Source: Phycisphaerae bacterium (lineage in GTDB: Bacteria > Planctomycetota > Phycisphaerae > Phycisphaerales > Phycisphaeraceae). Taken from it: a stretch of 64,000 bases of DNA. The stretch covers positions 1-64,000 of the forward strand of contig JAUHYI010000004.1 of assembly GCA_030426385.1 (NCBI GenBank), in the 5' to 3' direction. Position 1 is the stretch's first letter; each line of letters begins with the position of its first letter. Both the position numbers and the translations under genes were made by a program. A model generated the notes under the pieces. That model ran no database searches, was not told the origin of the DNA, and saw only the letters and a list, made by a program, of their open reading frames with translations. Of the stretch, positions 42,942-51,658 are shown piece by piece.

Positions 42942-43835
42942 ATGGCCGCACGCACTGTCATCCTGTCCGACACTCACATGGGCCGACCGCATGCCACCGC
43001 CGGTTCGCCCGAAGCCTTGCGTGCTCTATGGCAAGGGGCCGATCATCTGATTATGAACGGCGATCTTGCTGAATTGCACCACCCGCGCTATCGCGGGGCC
43101 GCCGCGTGGACGGTCGTCCGCCTCAAAGAATTATGCGAACAGGACGGCGTCAAGCTCACCATGCTCGCGGGCAATCACGATCCCTATCTCACCGACAAAC
43201 GCTACATGGAATTGGCCGACGGCCAGATTTTTATCACGCACGGCGACGTGTTGCATTCCGCCGTCGCCCCCTGGTCGCGCGATGCCCCAGCCTTGCGCCG
43301 CGCGTTTCGCCGAGAAATCGTCAAACCCCCCGCGCCGGGCCATGACGAACTCGATCACCATTTAGCGTGCATTCAGGCCGCCGCGCAACAGGAATGCTTC
43401 CGCTACGAACGCGACTACGGCGAAGGCGTCATCAGCGAATTGCTAAGCCGACCCCTGACCATCCCGCGCATCGCCCATTACTGGTGGATCATCCCACGCT
43501 TGGCCAGCACTTTTTTAGATCGATATCGACCCCACGCCAAATTCATGATCTTCGGCCACACCCACCACCACGGCATCTGGCATCGGCGCGGTCGCACCCT
43601 GATCAACACCGGTGCCTACGGGTTACCTGCCAAACCCCGTGCTGTGATTTTCGAAAACGAAACGCTTCACGTCCATGCCATCAAACGCGAAGACGATGTT
43701 TATGTCCTAGCCGACCGCCCCCTGGCACAGTTCGATCTGAACGCCGCCACGCAAAACAAAACCAGCAGCGCCCCACAAATGGTCGACAACCCCTCGCAAC
43801 ACATGGGTAACGACCCCATGACCGCCACCAGCTAA
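42942..43835 (+). CDS. Calcineurin-like metallophosphoesterase
   Basis: A 297-aa two-metal phosphoesterase: SDTHMG (metal 1), NGDLAEL, GNHDP, THGDV and GHTHHHG in the usual order. The form, with a long helical segment between GDV and GHTH, resembles LpxH/YbbF-like UDP-diacylglucosamine diphosphatases and other UDP-sugar hydrolases; lipid A use is possible since LpxR is present, but unproven. The C-terminal 40 residues are polar. A C-tract follows the stop directly. Confidence 0.82.
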   Translation: MAARTVILSDTHMGRPHATAGSPEALRALWQGADHLIMNGDLAELHHPRYRGAAAWTVVRLKELCEQDGVKLTMLAGNHDPYLTDKRYMELADGQIFITHGDVLHSAVAPWSRDAPALRRAFRREIVKPPAPGHDELDHHLACIQAAAQQECFRYERDYGEGVISELLSRPLTIPRIAHYWWIIPRLASTFLDRYRPHAKFMIFGHTHHHGIWHRRGRTLINTGAYGLPAKPRAVIFENETLHVHAIKREDDVYVLADRPLAQFDLNAATQNKTSSAPQMVDNPSQHMGNDPMTATS

Positions 43836-43857
43836 CCCCCCCCACATTGTCCCCGGC
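43836..43857. repeat. C-tract element directly after a stop codon
   Basis: Eight C follow the TAA, then ACATTGTCCCC. No hairpin is evident. Confidence 0.7.
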
Positions 43858-44068
43858 AACAGATAGACTCTACTGTCACCGCATCACCGCATTCACAACA
43901 CTGACCGCCTTCACAGCCGAGCCACAGCGTGGCTCAGGTCCCCACCACCCCATAAAAAAACCGCCCCATTCTCCCGAAATACGTACGCGTCGGCTACGAT
44001 ATAACGCGTTGCATTCATTCATACATTTCATCGACACAACATATTTCCTGTCGCCACGGAGCTACGAC

Positions 44069-46072
44069 ATGCCACGATTCTGGGTTGCCCTGTTATTCAT
44101 CATGACCCTCGGCCTAACCGGTTTTCACCGCGTGCATGCTGATCCCCAACGCATCGACACCGACTCGGGCGTCGAAATCATTCCCAGCCTCATCGCCAGC
44201 AACCCCGATGATGAGCATGCCAGCGAATCGGCGGCCCCGAAAAAATCGGCGACCGACGCCAACATCGCGCCCACCGAAATGACCACAGCCACAGCTACGA
44301 CTACGACTACGACCACTGCCCCCGCAGATTCCCCCAACAAGATGGTCGGTTGGCTGGAAATTTCCGGGCAATTGCACGAAGGCCCCGTCCCCGTCGCATG
44401 GATCAGCGAAGACGAAGCAGGCCCCACCATGCGCTCGACCCTCTCGTCGCTGCGCTACGTCGCCGACACCGACACTTACGCCGGCATCGTGATCTATCTC
44501 GACGAACCCATGTTGGGCCTGACCCAGGTCTATCGATTAGGCCAGGCCATCGGCGACATCCGCCAAGCGGGCAAAAAAGTCCTCGTGTTCGCTGAGCAAT
44601 ACGACCTCAACAGCTACCTGCTCGCATGTCACGCCGATCAAATCCTCTTGCAAAAAAAAGGCCAGGTCACCATCACCGGCCTGGGGATTGAAGAAATGTA
44701 TCTGGTCGGCCTGCTCGAAAAGGTCGGCCTCAAAGCCGATTTCCTGCAAGTCGGCGATTTCAAAGGCGCGTCCGAGCAACTCACACGATCAGGCCCCAGC
44801 GATCAATGGAATGAAAATTTCGACGCGCTGCTCGACGATCTCTACGCGCAAATTCTCGACATCATCGCCGAGGGCCGAAACCTCACCCATGAACAAATCG
44901 AAAACGCCTTCGCCAAATCCTGGGCCATGGATGACAACCAGCTCGTCGTCAGCGGACTGGTCGATCGCATGGTCGAACGCGATCTATTCGATGCCACCGA
45001 ATCGGCGTTCGGCCTGACTTTTACCTGGGACGAGGATTTCGATCATCCCGCCGCCGGTCGCACCATGCCCAACAATCCGTTCGCGATTTTCCAAATGCTT
45101 TTTCAAGCCCAGGCCCCACGCGTCACCCGGCCGTCCATCGCCGTCATCCACGCCGTCGGCCCAATCATGTCCGGCGAAAGCTCCGCGGCCAGCCCCGCCT
45201 CCGCAGGCCTGTTCAGTGAAGCCAGCATCGGCAGCCGCACCACCGTCCGCGCGCTGGGTAATGCCGCCGACGATGAACAAATCAAGGGCATCATTTTGCG
45301 CATCGATTCGCCCGGCGGATCCGCATTGGCCAGCGAAATTATCTGGCAAGCCATCCGTGACGCCGGCGCGATCAAACCCGTCTACGTCAGCGTCGGCGCC
45401 ATGGCCGCAAGCGGCGGATACTACCTCGCCTGCGCAGGCGATCGCATCTATCTCGCACCCAATTCCATCGTCGGGTCTATCGGCGTCGTCGGCGGCAAAA
45501 TCATCATGGGTGATCTCTACGAAAAAATCGGCATCACCACCTATCGACGGTCGCGCGGGCCCCTCGGCGACATGTTTAATTCCGTCGAGCCCTTCACCGA
45601 TCGACAACGCGCCACGTTACAAATCGCTTTCGAACATACCTATGAATTATTCCGAAAACGCGTCACCACCGGCCGAGGCAATCGATTGGCTGACATCGAA
45701 TCCGTCAGCGCCGGCCGACTCTTCACAGGCCGAACCGCCATCACCAACGGCCTGGGTGATCGACTGGGCAGCGTCGACACGGCCATCACCGACATGGCCA
45801 ACGACCTGGGTTTGATCTATGGCCAATACGACGTCATTGATCTGCCGCCGCCGTTGAGTTTTGCTGAATTTCTTGAAAGCTTGTTTCAGCCTTTCGGCGC
45901 CAGCGCTGCATCGGCTCGCACCCACATGACCCGCACGCAAATGATCGCCACTGCCCGCGAACTGTTAGGCCCACGTGCCTGGCAAAGCGTTGCCCCCGTT
46001 CTCTCAGGCATGATGCTCCTCCAGCACGAACCGGTATTAACCCTCATGCCCTACGCCATCATCGTGCGCTAA
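44069..46072 (+). CDS. sppA: Signal peptide peptidase SppA, 67K type
   Basis: Envelope protease that degrades cleaved signal peptides, 667 aa. Start at MPRFWV with CGGAG nearby; signal peptide 1-25. A polar linker with a Thr run (44280-44318) precedes two tandem S49 domains. The catalytic Lys232 is in GDFKGASEQ in the first domain and the nucleophile Ser448 in MAASGGYYLA in the second, as in E. coli SppA. The longer upstream frame is out of keeping with the family. Stands alone. Confidence 0.93.
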   Translation: MPRFWVALLFIMTLGLTGFHRVHADPQRIDTDSGVEIIPSLIASNPDDEHASESAAPKKSATDANIAPTEMTTATATTTTTTTAPADSPNKMVGWLEISGQLHEGPVPVAWISEDEAGPTMRSTLSSLRYVADTDTYAGIVIYLDEPMLGLTQVYRLGQAIGDIRQAGKKVLVFAEQYDLNSYLLACHADQILLQKKGQVTITGLGIEEMYLVGLLEKVGLKADFLQVGDFKGASEQLTRSGPSDQWNENFDALLDDLYAQILDIIAEGRNLTHEQIENAFAKSWAMDDNQLVVSGLVDRMVERDLFDATESAFGLTFTWDEDFDHPAAGRTMPNNPFAIFQMLFQAQAPRVTRPSIAVIHAVGPIMSGESSAASPASAGLFSEASIGSRTTVRALGNAADDEQIKGIILRIDSPGGSALASEIIWQAIRDAGAIKPVYVSVGAMAASGGYYLACAGDRIYLAPNSIVGSIGVVGGKIIMGDLYEKIGITTYRRSRGPLGDMFNSVEPFTDRQRATLQIAFEHTYELFRKRVTTGRGNRLADIESVSAGRLFTGRTAITNGLGDRLGSVDTAITDMANDLGLIYGQYDVIDLPPPLSFAEFLESLFQPFGASAASARTHMTRTQMIATARELLGPRAWQSVAPVLSGMMLLQHEPVLTLMPYAIIVR

Positions 46073-46130
46073 ACTCGACTTACCAATTCCAAGTTCAGGT
46101 TTAGGTTTACCGTGACAACGCCGCGTTCAA

Positions 46131-46225
46131 AAACGGGACGCTGCGCGTCTCCCGCTAAACGTCATACGAATAACGATAAACGCGCGCACTTCGATTCCAT
46201 GCTAGCCCCCGGTGAATACCGGGGG
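46131..46225. repeat. Families C (copy 3) and A (copy 2) in tandem
   Basis: AACGGGACGCTGCGCGTCTC near 46131-46150 is a shortened family C copy. It runs into ACGAATAACGATAAACGCGC and then the family A hairpin CCCCCGGT-GAAT-ACCGGGGG (46206-46225). Confidence 0.7.
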
Positions 46226-46252
46226 TTCGTTTAACAATTTTTTTATCGTTGG

Positions 46253-46292
46253 GCGTGGGGAACACTGGGGCAGTGGTGGGGGGTGGGGGAGG
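46253..46292. repeat. G-rich tract between sppA and the tRNA
   Basis: GTGGGG...GTGGTGGGGGGTGGGGG, one of the dispersed G-tract elements. It is in the trailer of the minus-strand tRNA gene. Confidence 0.6.
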
Positions 46293-46299
46293 TGAGGAA

Positions 46300-46372
46300 T
46301 GCCGACGGCAGGACTCGAACCTGCGACCCAGGGCTTATGAATCCCTTGCTCTACCAACTGAGCTACGTCGGC
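46300..46372 (-). tRNA. tRNA-Met (anticodon CAT)
   Basis: 73 nt cloverleaf: acceptor GCCGACG/CGTCGGC fully paired, D-arm GCTC/GAGC, anticodon loop TTCATAA, T-arm GCAGG-TTCGAGT-CCTGC, discriminator A; CCA is not encoded. The anticodon stem has an A-G at the loop-closing pair. A C:G-ending acceptor and lack of GGG-CCC in the anticodon stem exclude the initiator. Ile2 (CAT modified to lysidine) cannot be fully excluded. Confidence 0.85.
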
Positions 46373-46788
46373 GGGTTGGAACATATCGAACACGTTCCGG
46401 GCAATCGAGCCACGCATTGTAGCGAGCGAATCGCCCCCTGAAAACCCACCCCATCACCCCCCTCATCTATTCCCCCAATTGCCCCCCACATGTCCCCAAC
46501 GACCATCGGCCAAATCCCGTCACGAATATTGTCGCCCATGCGCCCTACTGGCCGATTATAGAATGTGGCGACACAGCGCCCCCGGCGGCATGGATGCCCC
46601 GTCTGACCCAAAACGGATGATCAATAACCTGCCGCCGACGGTGATTTCCCCTGAAAAATCGGGAACCCACCGCCGTAGGACCGCTACGCCCTGCCTTTGA
46701 ATCCACACGCTGCCCTGTGATATGCGGGACGCACCATGGACTGGCAAACGCAGGGGTAAACGTAGGGGGTGATGACTGGATTGTGAAT
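46373..46788. other. Gap between tRNA and Xer gene; C-rich tract and hairpin
   Basis: C-rich element at 46431-46499 with CCCCCAATTGCCCCCCACATG. No gene. The hairpin listed separately lies in its right part. The tRNA promoter should lie in its left part. Confidence 0.5.
46636..46675. other. Stable hairpin upstream of the Xer gene
   Basis: CGACGGTG-AT-TTCCC (46636-46650) pairs with GGGAA-CC-CACCGCCG (46661-46675), one mismatch and a 2x2 internal loop, with a 10-base A-rich loop. It could be an RNA motif in the leader; no known riboswitch class is recognised. Confidence 0.4.
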
Positions 46789-47868
46789 ATGCCTGTACCC
46801 TCGATCATGCGTGCCTCGCTGAAAAAATCCAACCCGCTCGACGATCTGGACAGTCGGCCCCGGCTGCGCAGCGACAATCGCTCGCCCCAATCCTCGCAAG
46901 CCTTGCGCGGTACGCCCGATAACAAAACAACCAGTCGGGCCGATAACCGCGTCGTCCCCCAACCCCCCGAAACCATTCCGTTCCGCCCGCCCCTGGCTGA
47001 ATTTCTCACCTATTGCAAGGTCGAATGTGGATTCTCCATGGCCACCCTCGAAGCCTACGCCGCAGACCTCCGCGAACTGCGCGACTGGCTGATCGATCAA
47101 AAAGTTTTCGACTGGGCCGGCCTGACCTCCGACCTCATCGCTGACCACCTGCGTCATCTCGACCAGCGCGGCCTGGCCACCGCATCGATCTGTCGACACC
47201 TCGCCACCGTCCGCGTCTTCACACGCTTTTGTCACGGCACCGATCGACTACCCAACAATCCTTCCGAACTGATCCAAACGCCAAAGCCCTGGCAAAATCT
47301 GCCCGGCGTCCTTGGACAACAACAAGTCAAAGCGCTGCTCGCTGCTCCCAATGAAGACGACGCGCTGCACCTGCGCGACCGCGCTCTGTTGGAATTGTTA
47401 TACGCCGGCGGACTCCGCGCCAGCGAAGTCGCTGACATGACCCTCGATCGCTTGCACATGGATTTGGCTGTCGTCCGCGTCATGGGCAAGGGCCAAAAAG
47501 AACGCATCGTTCCGGTCGGCGAACCAGCGCTGCATGCTGCCACCGCCTACCTCGAAAAATTACGGCCGATCCTGATCAGTCGTGGTGGGCCCAGTAATTT
47601 GTTGTTACTCTCGCGCACCGGCTCACCCATCACGCGCATCGTCGTCTGGCAAATCGTCACCAAATACGCTCGACGCGCAGGCCTCACCGATGTGCATCCC
47701 CACACCTTGCGCCATTCGTTCGCCACCCACCTGCTCGCCGGCGGCGCCGACCTGCGTGTCGTCCAGGAATTGCTGGGCCATTCCAACATCGCCACCACCC
47801 AGGTCTACACCCACGTCGATCGCAGCCGCCTCAAAGAAATCATCCAACGCCATCACCCCCGTCCATGA
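46789..47868 (+). CDS. Xer-type tyrosine recombinase
   Basis: 359 aa from MPVPSIM (MRASLKK at 46807 also possible), about 60 residues longer than XerC/XerD owing to a polar N-terminal extension. A SAM-like N-terminal domain (EFLTYCKVECGFSMATLEAY) leads to the catalytic domain with Arg in GGLRASEV, Lys in GKGQKER, HTLRHSFATHLL, LGHSNIATTQVYTHV (His and nucleophile Tyr). All catalytic residues are present. No phage or integron genes are adjacent, so chromosome dimer resolution with FtsK is likely. XerC against XerD cannot be decided. Confidence 0.9.
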   Translation: MPVPSIMRASLKKSNPLDDLDSRPRLRSDNRSPQSSQALRGTPDNKTTSRADNRVVPQPPETIPFRPPLAEFLTYCKVECGFSMATLEAYAADLRELRDWLIDQKVFDWAGLTSDLIADHLRHLDQRGLATASICRHLATVRVFTRFCHGTDRLPNNPSELIQTPKPWQNLPGVLGQQQVKALLAAPNEDDALHLRDRALLELLYAGGLRASEVADMTLDRLHMDLAVVRVMGKGQKERIVPVGEPALHAATAYLEKLRPILISRGGPSNLLLLSRTGSPITRIVVWQIVTKYARRAGLTDVHPHTLRHSFATHLLAGGADLRVVQELLGHSNIATTQVYTHVDRSRLKEIIQRHHPRP

Positions 47869-47880
47869 TTTCATCCAGGC

Positions 47881-47988
47881 GCCCGCCGCTTGCGGTTTAT
47901 CACCTCGTCCATTGATTATCGCCGTTGCAGTTGCAGTTGCAGTTGCCAATTTTTAGCCGCAGATGAACGCAGATGGACGCGGATAAAA
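47881..47988. repeat. Family H copy 3, GTTGCA repeats and GCAGATG(A/G)AC repeat
   Basis: GCCCGCCGCTTGCGGTTTAT (47881-47900) is the family H motif. GTTGCA is repeated almost four times (47924-47946). Then 47955-47988 has GCCGCAGATGAACGCAGATG and onwards, three ~10-bp units that resemble a motif seen dispersed in many bacterial genomes (from memory). Confidence 0.6.
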
Positions 47989-48007
47989 TTTCTACCGCGT
48001 ATCCCCC

Positions 48008-48235
48008 TCACGCTCGCGTTTTGAATCCCATCGCTCGCAGTGCGCACCATCCTGACCAACCTTCGATCACCATAAACACGCCCGTGATCAAGGCCCCCGC
48101 TCCCACAAACCACGCCCACCGGTCCCATACACCCACGCCAGCGAGAATCAAAAACACCAACGCCATCACACACGCAATCACGCCACCCGCCAGCCGAATC
48201 GATTTACCCCGCGCATCAATATTGCAACGCATCAC
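48008..48235 (-). CDS. Small YgaP/DUF2892-type membrane protein
   Basis: 75 aa. Two membrane helices (about 14-34 and 40-58) followed by EGWSGWCALRAMGF, like the GWCPLK-type end of DUF2892 (YgaP transmembrane) proteins. In larger relatives this unit follows a rhodanese domain; here it stands alone. It begins 9 bases after the stop of the hypothetical gene to its right, so the two are probably co-transcribed. Role unknown. Confidence 0.7.
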   Translation of the reverse strand: MMRCNIDARGKSIRLAGGVIACVMALVFLILAGVGVWDRWAWFVGAGALITGVFMVIEGWSGWCALRAMGFKTRA

Positions 48236-48244
48236 ATCACCCCA

Positions 48245-49207
48245 TCACTGTTCGCCTTCGCCAATGCGCAGCGCCTGGCTGTGCTCGGTTTCCTGCGAAA
48301 TTTGTTTGAACTTCCGATTGTCAGGACCATGAATCGTCACTTCCACGCGCCGCGTTTCCACCGCGTTGCGACCAATCACCTCGCCACGATACAAATCAAA
48401 CATCACCTGCACATCCATCTCGCCCACCGTCTGTTTGATATCAACCTTCGGGCCATCCTTGGGCATTTTCGATCGGTCCGGCTTGAAATCCAATTTCGCT
48501 GAACCGTTCACCGTCACCACATCAACATTCTCAATCCTTTCCATGGACCCCACCACGTAATTCATTTTTTCAACCACTTCGCCACCTTCACGCGACCAGG
48601 TTTGTTCAACATTCCACTTGCCACCGGTTTTGATCGATGTCGGCACACCCGCCAACGTCGCCAACGTCGCGGCCGTTTCTAAAAACTGCTGTTCCGATGG
48701 CACCTGACCATCCTTACCCAATTGTTTTTGCATCTTGTCCACGCCACGCAACTTCGTCATCGTTCCATCTACCGAAACCTCAACCGACAACGGCACACCC
48801 GTAATCGCGCGCAGCATATTCTGCAAACTTTCGTTCGGCCCCGTGCGCTTTCGGCTATCGCTGAGCTGCGCCTCACCACCGCCCGGCGGGGTAATCGCCA
48901 CCGTCAACCAATCGATCGTCATCATGCACGTCGCCGATCCATCGGAACGCACACGGCCCACCTCCCACGTCACCTCGCCTTCGTTTTCAATCACACGTCG
49001 GGCCTCATCGCTCTGACTGCCGAAGTTCATCGTCACGTCCGTCGTGCGCTTCGACCAGATGCTGTATCGGCTCGTCTGACCCTCCACAAACTTCGGCCGC
49101 AAATTCATCTGATCAACAACCGCTTGCCCCACCGCAGGCGTTGCCGCGCCCAACCCCAACCCTGCACACACCACCATCAAACTCATCAACAATTTAAACC
49201 GTCGCAT
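48245..49207 (-). CDS. Exported protein of unknown function (DUF6263-like)
   Basis: 320 aa with a signal peptide (1-28, cut after PAVGQ). The body alternates strands (FVEGQTSRYSIWSKRTTDV, GEVTWEVGRV, ATCMMTIDWLTVAI, GKWNVEQTW) as in DUF6263-type proteins of planctomycetes, which have a beta-barrel/lipid-binding-like look. GGKWNVEQTWSREGGEV and DVQVMFDLYRGEVIG are conserved-type turns. No catalytic motif is seen. Likely periplasmic. Operon with the DUF2892 gene. Confidence 0.6.
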   Translation of the reverse strand: MRRFKLLMSLMVVCAGLGLGAATPAVGQAVVDQMNLRPKFVEGQTSRYSIWSKRTTDVTMNFGSQSDEARRVIENEGEVTWEVGRVRSDGSATCMMTIDWLTVAITPPGGGEAQLSDSRKRTGPNESLQNMLRAITGVPLSVEVSVDGTMTKLRGVDKMQKQLGKDGQVPSEQQFLETAATLATLAGVPTSIKTGGKWNVEQTWSREGGEVVEKMNYVVGSMERIENVDVVTVNGSAKLDFKPDRSKMPKDGPKVDIKQTVGEMDVQVMFDLYRGEVIGRNAVETRRVEVTIHGPDNRKFKQISQETEHSQALRIGEGEQ

Positions 49208-49273
49208 GCATTGCTCCTCGCATTACCTTTGCCTTGCCCAGCCCCGACTGCCCATCCCTGTGTCATATGCCAT

Positions 49274-49957
49274 TCATCGCCGCCAGATGCCTTCGTATGG
49301 ATTCAAACCATTGGGTCCATCGTGCGTCAGCCATTGAATTTCCGAGATCACCCACGTTTTGCCGGTCCCATTAGTTGTCCCGTCGGTTCCATCAGTCCCG
49401 TCGGCCCCGGTTGCTGCATTGGTTTCAAGTGACCACGTCGCCAACCATCGCGTGGCAATCGGGAATCCTGTCCCACTATCAAACCGCGTTTTCAAATCAA
49501 ACAAACTCAGGCCAACCGTCGGCGTCCGCGCCTCGGCCTGCACCTTCGCAATCGTGTTGCGCTCGATGCCGAATTTCCCCGCGCTTGCGTCCAACGCATC
49601 CAACATCGGCGACAGTGACAACCATGTTTCGCCACCCGGCCCTCGCAATACCGCATCCTCGCCAAACATCAACCGCACCTTCGCGATATCCAACGGAGCC
49701 GTCGCGGCGATCAATTCATTGGTCCTTGATAGCAATGCTTCGCGCGGCGTTACCACCCATTTGGCCACCATGAAATTCAACCCCGCGCCCAACACACATG
49801 CCAACGCCACCCACATCAACCGTCGATCCTTTCGCCGTTGGTCCAACACAAACAATAAAAAACCCACCGCCACCAATGTCGCAATCGTCCACATCGGCGA
49901 TTCAAACAACCAATGTCGCCACCACACCGGTTCACTGGGCCAGGTCGCAGAATTCAT
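49274..49957 (-). CDS. Membrane protein of unknown function
   Basis: About 227 aa from the ATG at MNSATWPS (a TTG two codons earlier opens the frame). Two hydrophobic helices (about 22-40 and 48-64) then a soluble domain with ARTPTVGLSLFDLKTRFDSG, which resembles nuclear transport factor 2-like folds in outline (TRWLATWSLE, TWVISEIQWL). A GTDGTDGT tandem (coding GADGTDGTDG) lies in it. Family not recognised. Confidence 0.6.
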   Translation of the reverse strand: MNSATWPSEPVWWRHWLFESPMWTIATLVAVGFLLFVLDQRRKDRRLMWVALACVLGAGLNFMVAKWVVTPREALLSRTNELIAATAPLDIAKVRLMFGEDAVLRGPGGETWLSLSPMLDALDASAGKFGIERNTIAKVQAEARTPTVGLSLFDLKTRFDSGTGFPIATRWLATWSLETNAATGADGTDGTDGTTNGTGKTWVISEIQWLTHDGPNGLNPYEGIWRR

Positions 49958-50002
49958 ACCCAATTATAGACCTATCGCCCGCCGGTCACACGCAAAACAT
50001 CG

Positions 50003-50839
50003 CTACCCCTGATATCCCGACTGCGACACCTGCAACAACACCACAAACACGTCGTACATCGCATGCGTTGTGGCCACAATGCCAAAACCTCGCAACACAT
50101 ACACTGCCGCCAAATACAAGCCCGCGCCCGTGTAAACCAAAAACAAGCCCAGCGAAAACTGATTCACTTCTGAAAAATGGTAAAGCGCAAAGGCCACCGA
50201 CGATAACCCGATCGCGATCCCCGCTCCCAGTTTCGACGGCACCGTCAAAATATCAACCAGCACCAGATGCAACAGCGCAATCAAAATCAAACGAAACAAC
50301 AACTCTTCATAAATCCCCGCACCAATACTAAACACCAATTTCGCCTGCCAACCCCCCACCCCACCCCCCACATTTCCCCCGGCATTTCCTACGCTGTCGC
50401 CGATTGCGGCCAACATCGCGGGCGCGGTTTCAAATAGTCCGGATTGTTGTTGGGCCAACATCACCATAAACACAAACGGTGGGGCAGCCAGGGCAATCGA
50501 TTCCACGGCCATCCCCACACACAGGCGTGGCCGAATCCGCCAGGGATCCTGTCTGGCAATGTGCCAGCACAACAAAACCACCACCACAATCAGGCCCGGC
50601 AGGTAATACCCCGTCACGCCGATCAAATCGAAAAAGTCTCGCAACAGCGAGCGGGCATAAATGTAATGCGTAATCCCGCTGGCGTGATCCGTCGCATACA
50701 ACAACGTCCCCAGCTCGTAACACACAATCAACGGCAACAACAAAATCAGCGAAGGCCACGGCCGTTGCGCGCATTCCCAATATCCCTCGGGTCGGGGCCG
50801 CGGAGGCGGCAGCGTAGATCGCCGATCATCGTGCGACAT
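50003..50839 (-). CDS. CPBP-family intramembrane protease
   Basis: 278 aa starting at MSHDDRR. Multi-pass membrane protein with EELLFRLIL (EExxxR), VAFALYHFS (FxxxH) and HAMYDVF (HxxxD in place of HxxxN). An insert GNAGGNVGGGVGGW (about 168-182) before the active-site helices is encoded by a C-tract element at 50351-50391 and interrupts a loop. Second CPBP gene of the window, unlike the one at 3.6 kb in sequence. Substrate unknown. Confidence 0.85.
   Translation of the reverse strand: MSHDDRRSTLPPPRPRPEGYWECAQRPWPSLILLLPLIVCYELGTLLYATDHASGITHYIYARSLLRDFFDLIGVTGYYLPGLIVVVVLLCWHIARQDPWRIRPRLCVGMAVESIALAAPPFVFMVMLAQQQSGLFETAPAMLAAIGDSVGNAGGNVGGGVGGWQAKLVFSIGAGIYEELLFRLILIALLHLVLVDILTVPSKLGAGIAIGLSSVAFALYHFSEVNQFSLGLFLVYTGAGLYLAAVYVLRGFGIVATTHAMYDVFVVLLQVSQSGYQG
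50351..50391. repeat. C-tract element inside the CPBP gene
   Basis: CCCCCCACCCCACCCCCCAC followed by ATTTCCCCCGGCATTTCC. It gives the Gly/Val/Asn insert in the coding sense. Confidence 0.75.
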
Positions 50840-50923
50840 AAACAAATGTTTTCGGTTGCTCAACTAAAACGTAAATACCACGAAGCTCCGCGACCTGTCG
50901 CGCGTTCCCTCGCACAATGCCCC

Positions 50924-51451
50924 TCAACCTTCCGCATCATACGTCAACACCGAATGCACCCCGTCGTATGGCTTGATCGCATCACGGCCGTTCAAAAACG
51001 TCAACTCTATCAACACCGCCACACCCACGATATCGCCACCCAATCCCTTCACCAGATCGCAGCATGCTTTCATCGTGCCACCCGTGGCGAGCAAATCGTC
51101 GACCATCAATACCTTCTGTCCGGGGTTCACTGCGTCGGTGTGAATTTCCAACGTGTCCTTGCCGTATTCCAATTCGTATTCGATGCTCGCCTTGGCGGAG
51201 GGCAATTTATTCGGCTTACGAATCGGCACAAACCCGGCCGACAGCGCCTGGGCAATCGCGGTTCCGAAAATAAAACCTCGGCTCTCGGCACCACAAACGA
51301 CCTCAATCCCCTTGCCGCGATACGGCGAGGCCATCAATTCGATCGCCATCGCCAGGGCCGCAGGGTTTTTTAATAACGGCGTAATGTCCTTGAATGAGAT
51401 CCCGGGCTTCGGATAGTCGGTCACGGTTCGGATGTGGTCGTGCAGATTCAT
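50924..51451 (-). CDS. apt: Adenine phosphoribosyltransferase
   Basis: Purine salvage enzyme forming AMP from adenine and PRPP. Starts at MNLHDHIR (175 aa; the frame opens at a TTG five codons earlier). DYPKPGISFKDITPLL is the family N-terminus, ESRGFIFG the base/flexible loop region and VLMVDDLLATGGTM the PRPP-binding motif. Divergent from murA with about 200 bases between. Confidence 0.96.
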   Translation of the reverse strand: MNLHDHIRTVTDYPKPGISFKDITPLLKNPAALAMAIELMASPYRGKGIEVVCGAESRGFIFGTAIAQALSAGFVPIRKPNKLPSAKASIEYELEYGKDTLEIHTDAVNPGQKVLMVDDLLATGGTMKACCDLVKGLGGDIVGVAVLIELTFLNGRDAIKPYDGVHSVLTYDAEG

Positions 51452-51658
51452 GATGTCATTTCGCAAAGCTGGGTTTGGGATGCGTCAGTCGAGATTCTAA
51501 TCCCATGAATAATAACCGAACGCCATGATCCCTGATTGTTCCCCACGCGCCCGCTATATTTTCCCCGCTTGTTCTCGCTTGTTCTCGTTTGGTTTCATCT
51601 CGATTTCTCCGTTCAACTACTTGCCCGATCCGGCCACATATGCGACAACATGATTCGC

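Noticed and set aside
42493-43050. 185-codon ORF over the end of nadK
   Set aside because: Out-of-frame overlap with NadK and the phosphoesterase; low-complexity composition.
46206-46245. Family A hairpin as an intrinsic terminator of sppA
   Set aside because: The T run begins about 13 bases after the stem; similar hairpins elsewhere have no T run.
46300-46372. Initiator tRNA-fMet
   Set aside because: The first acceptor pair is a normal G-C and the anticodon stem lacks three G-C pairs in tandem at the loop side.
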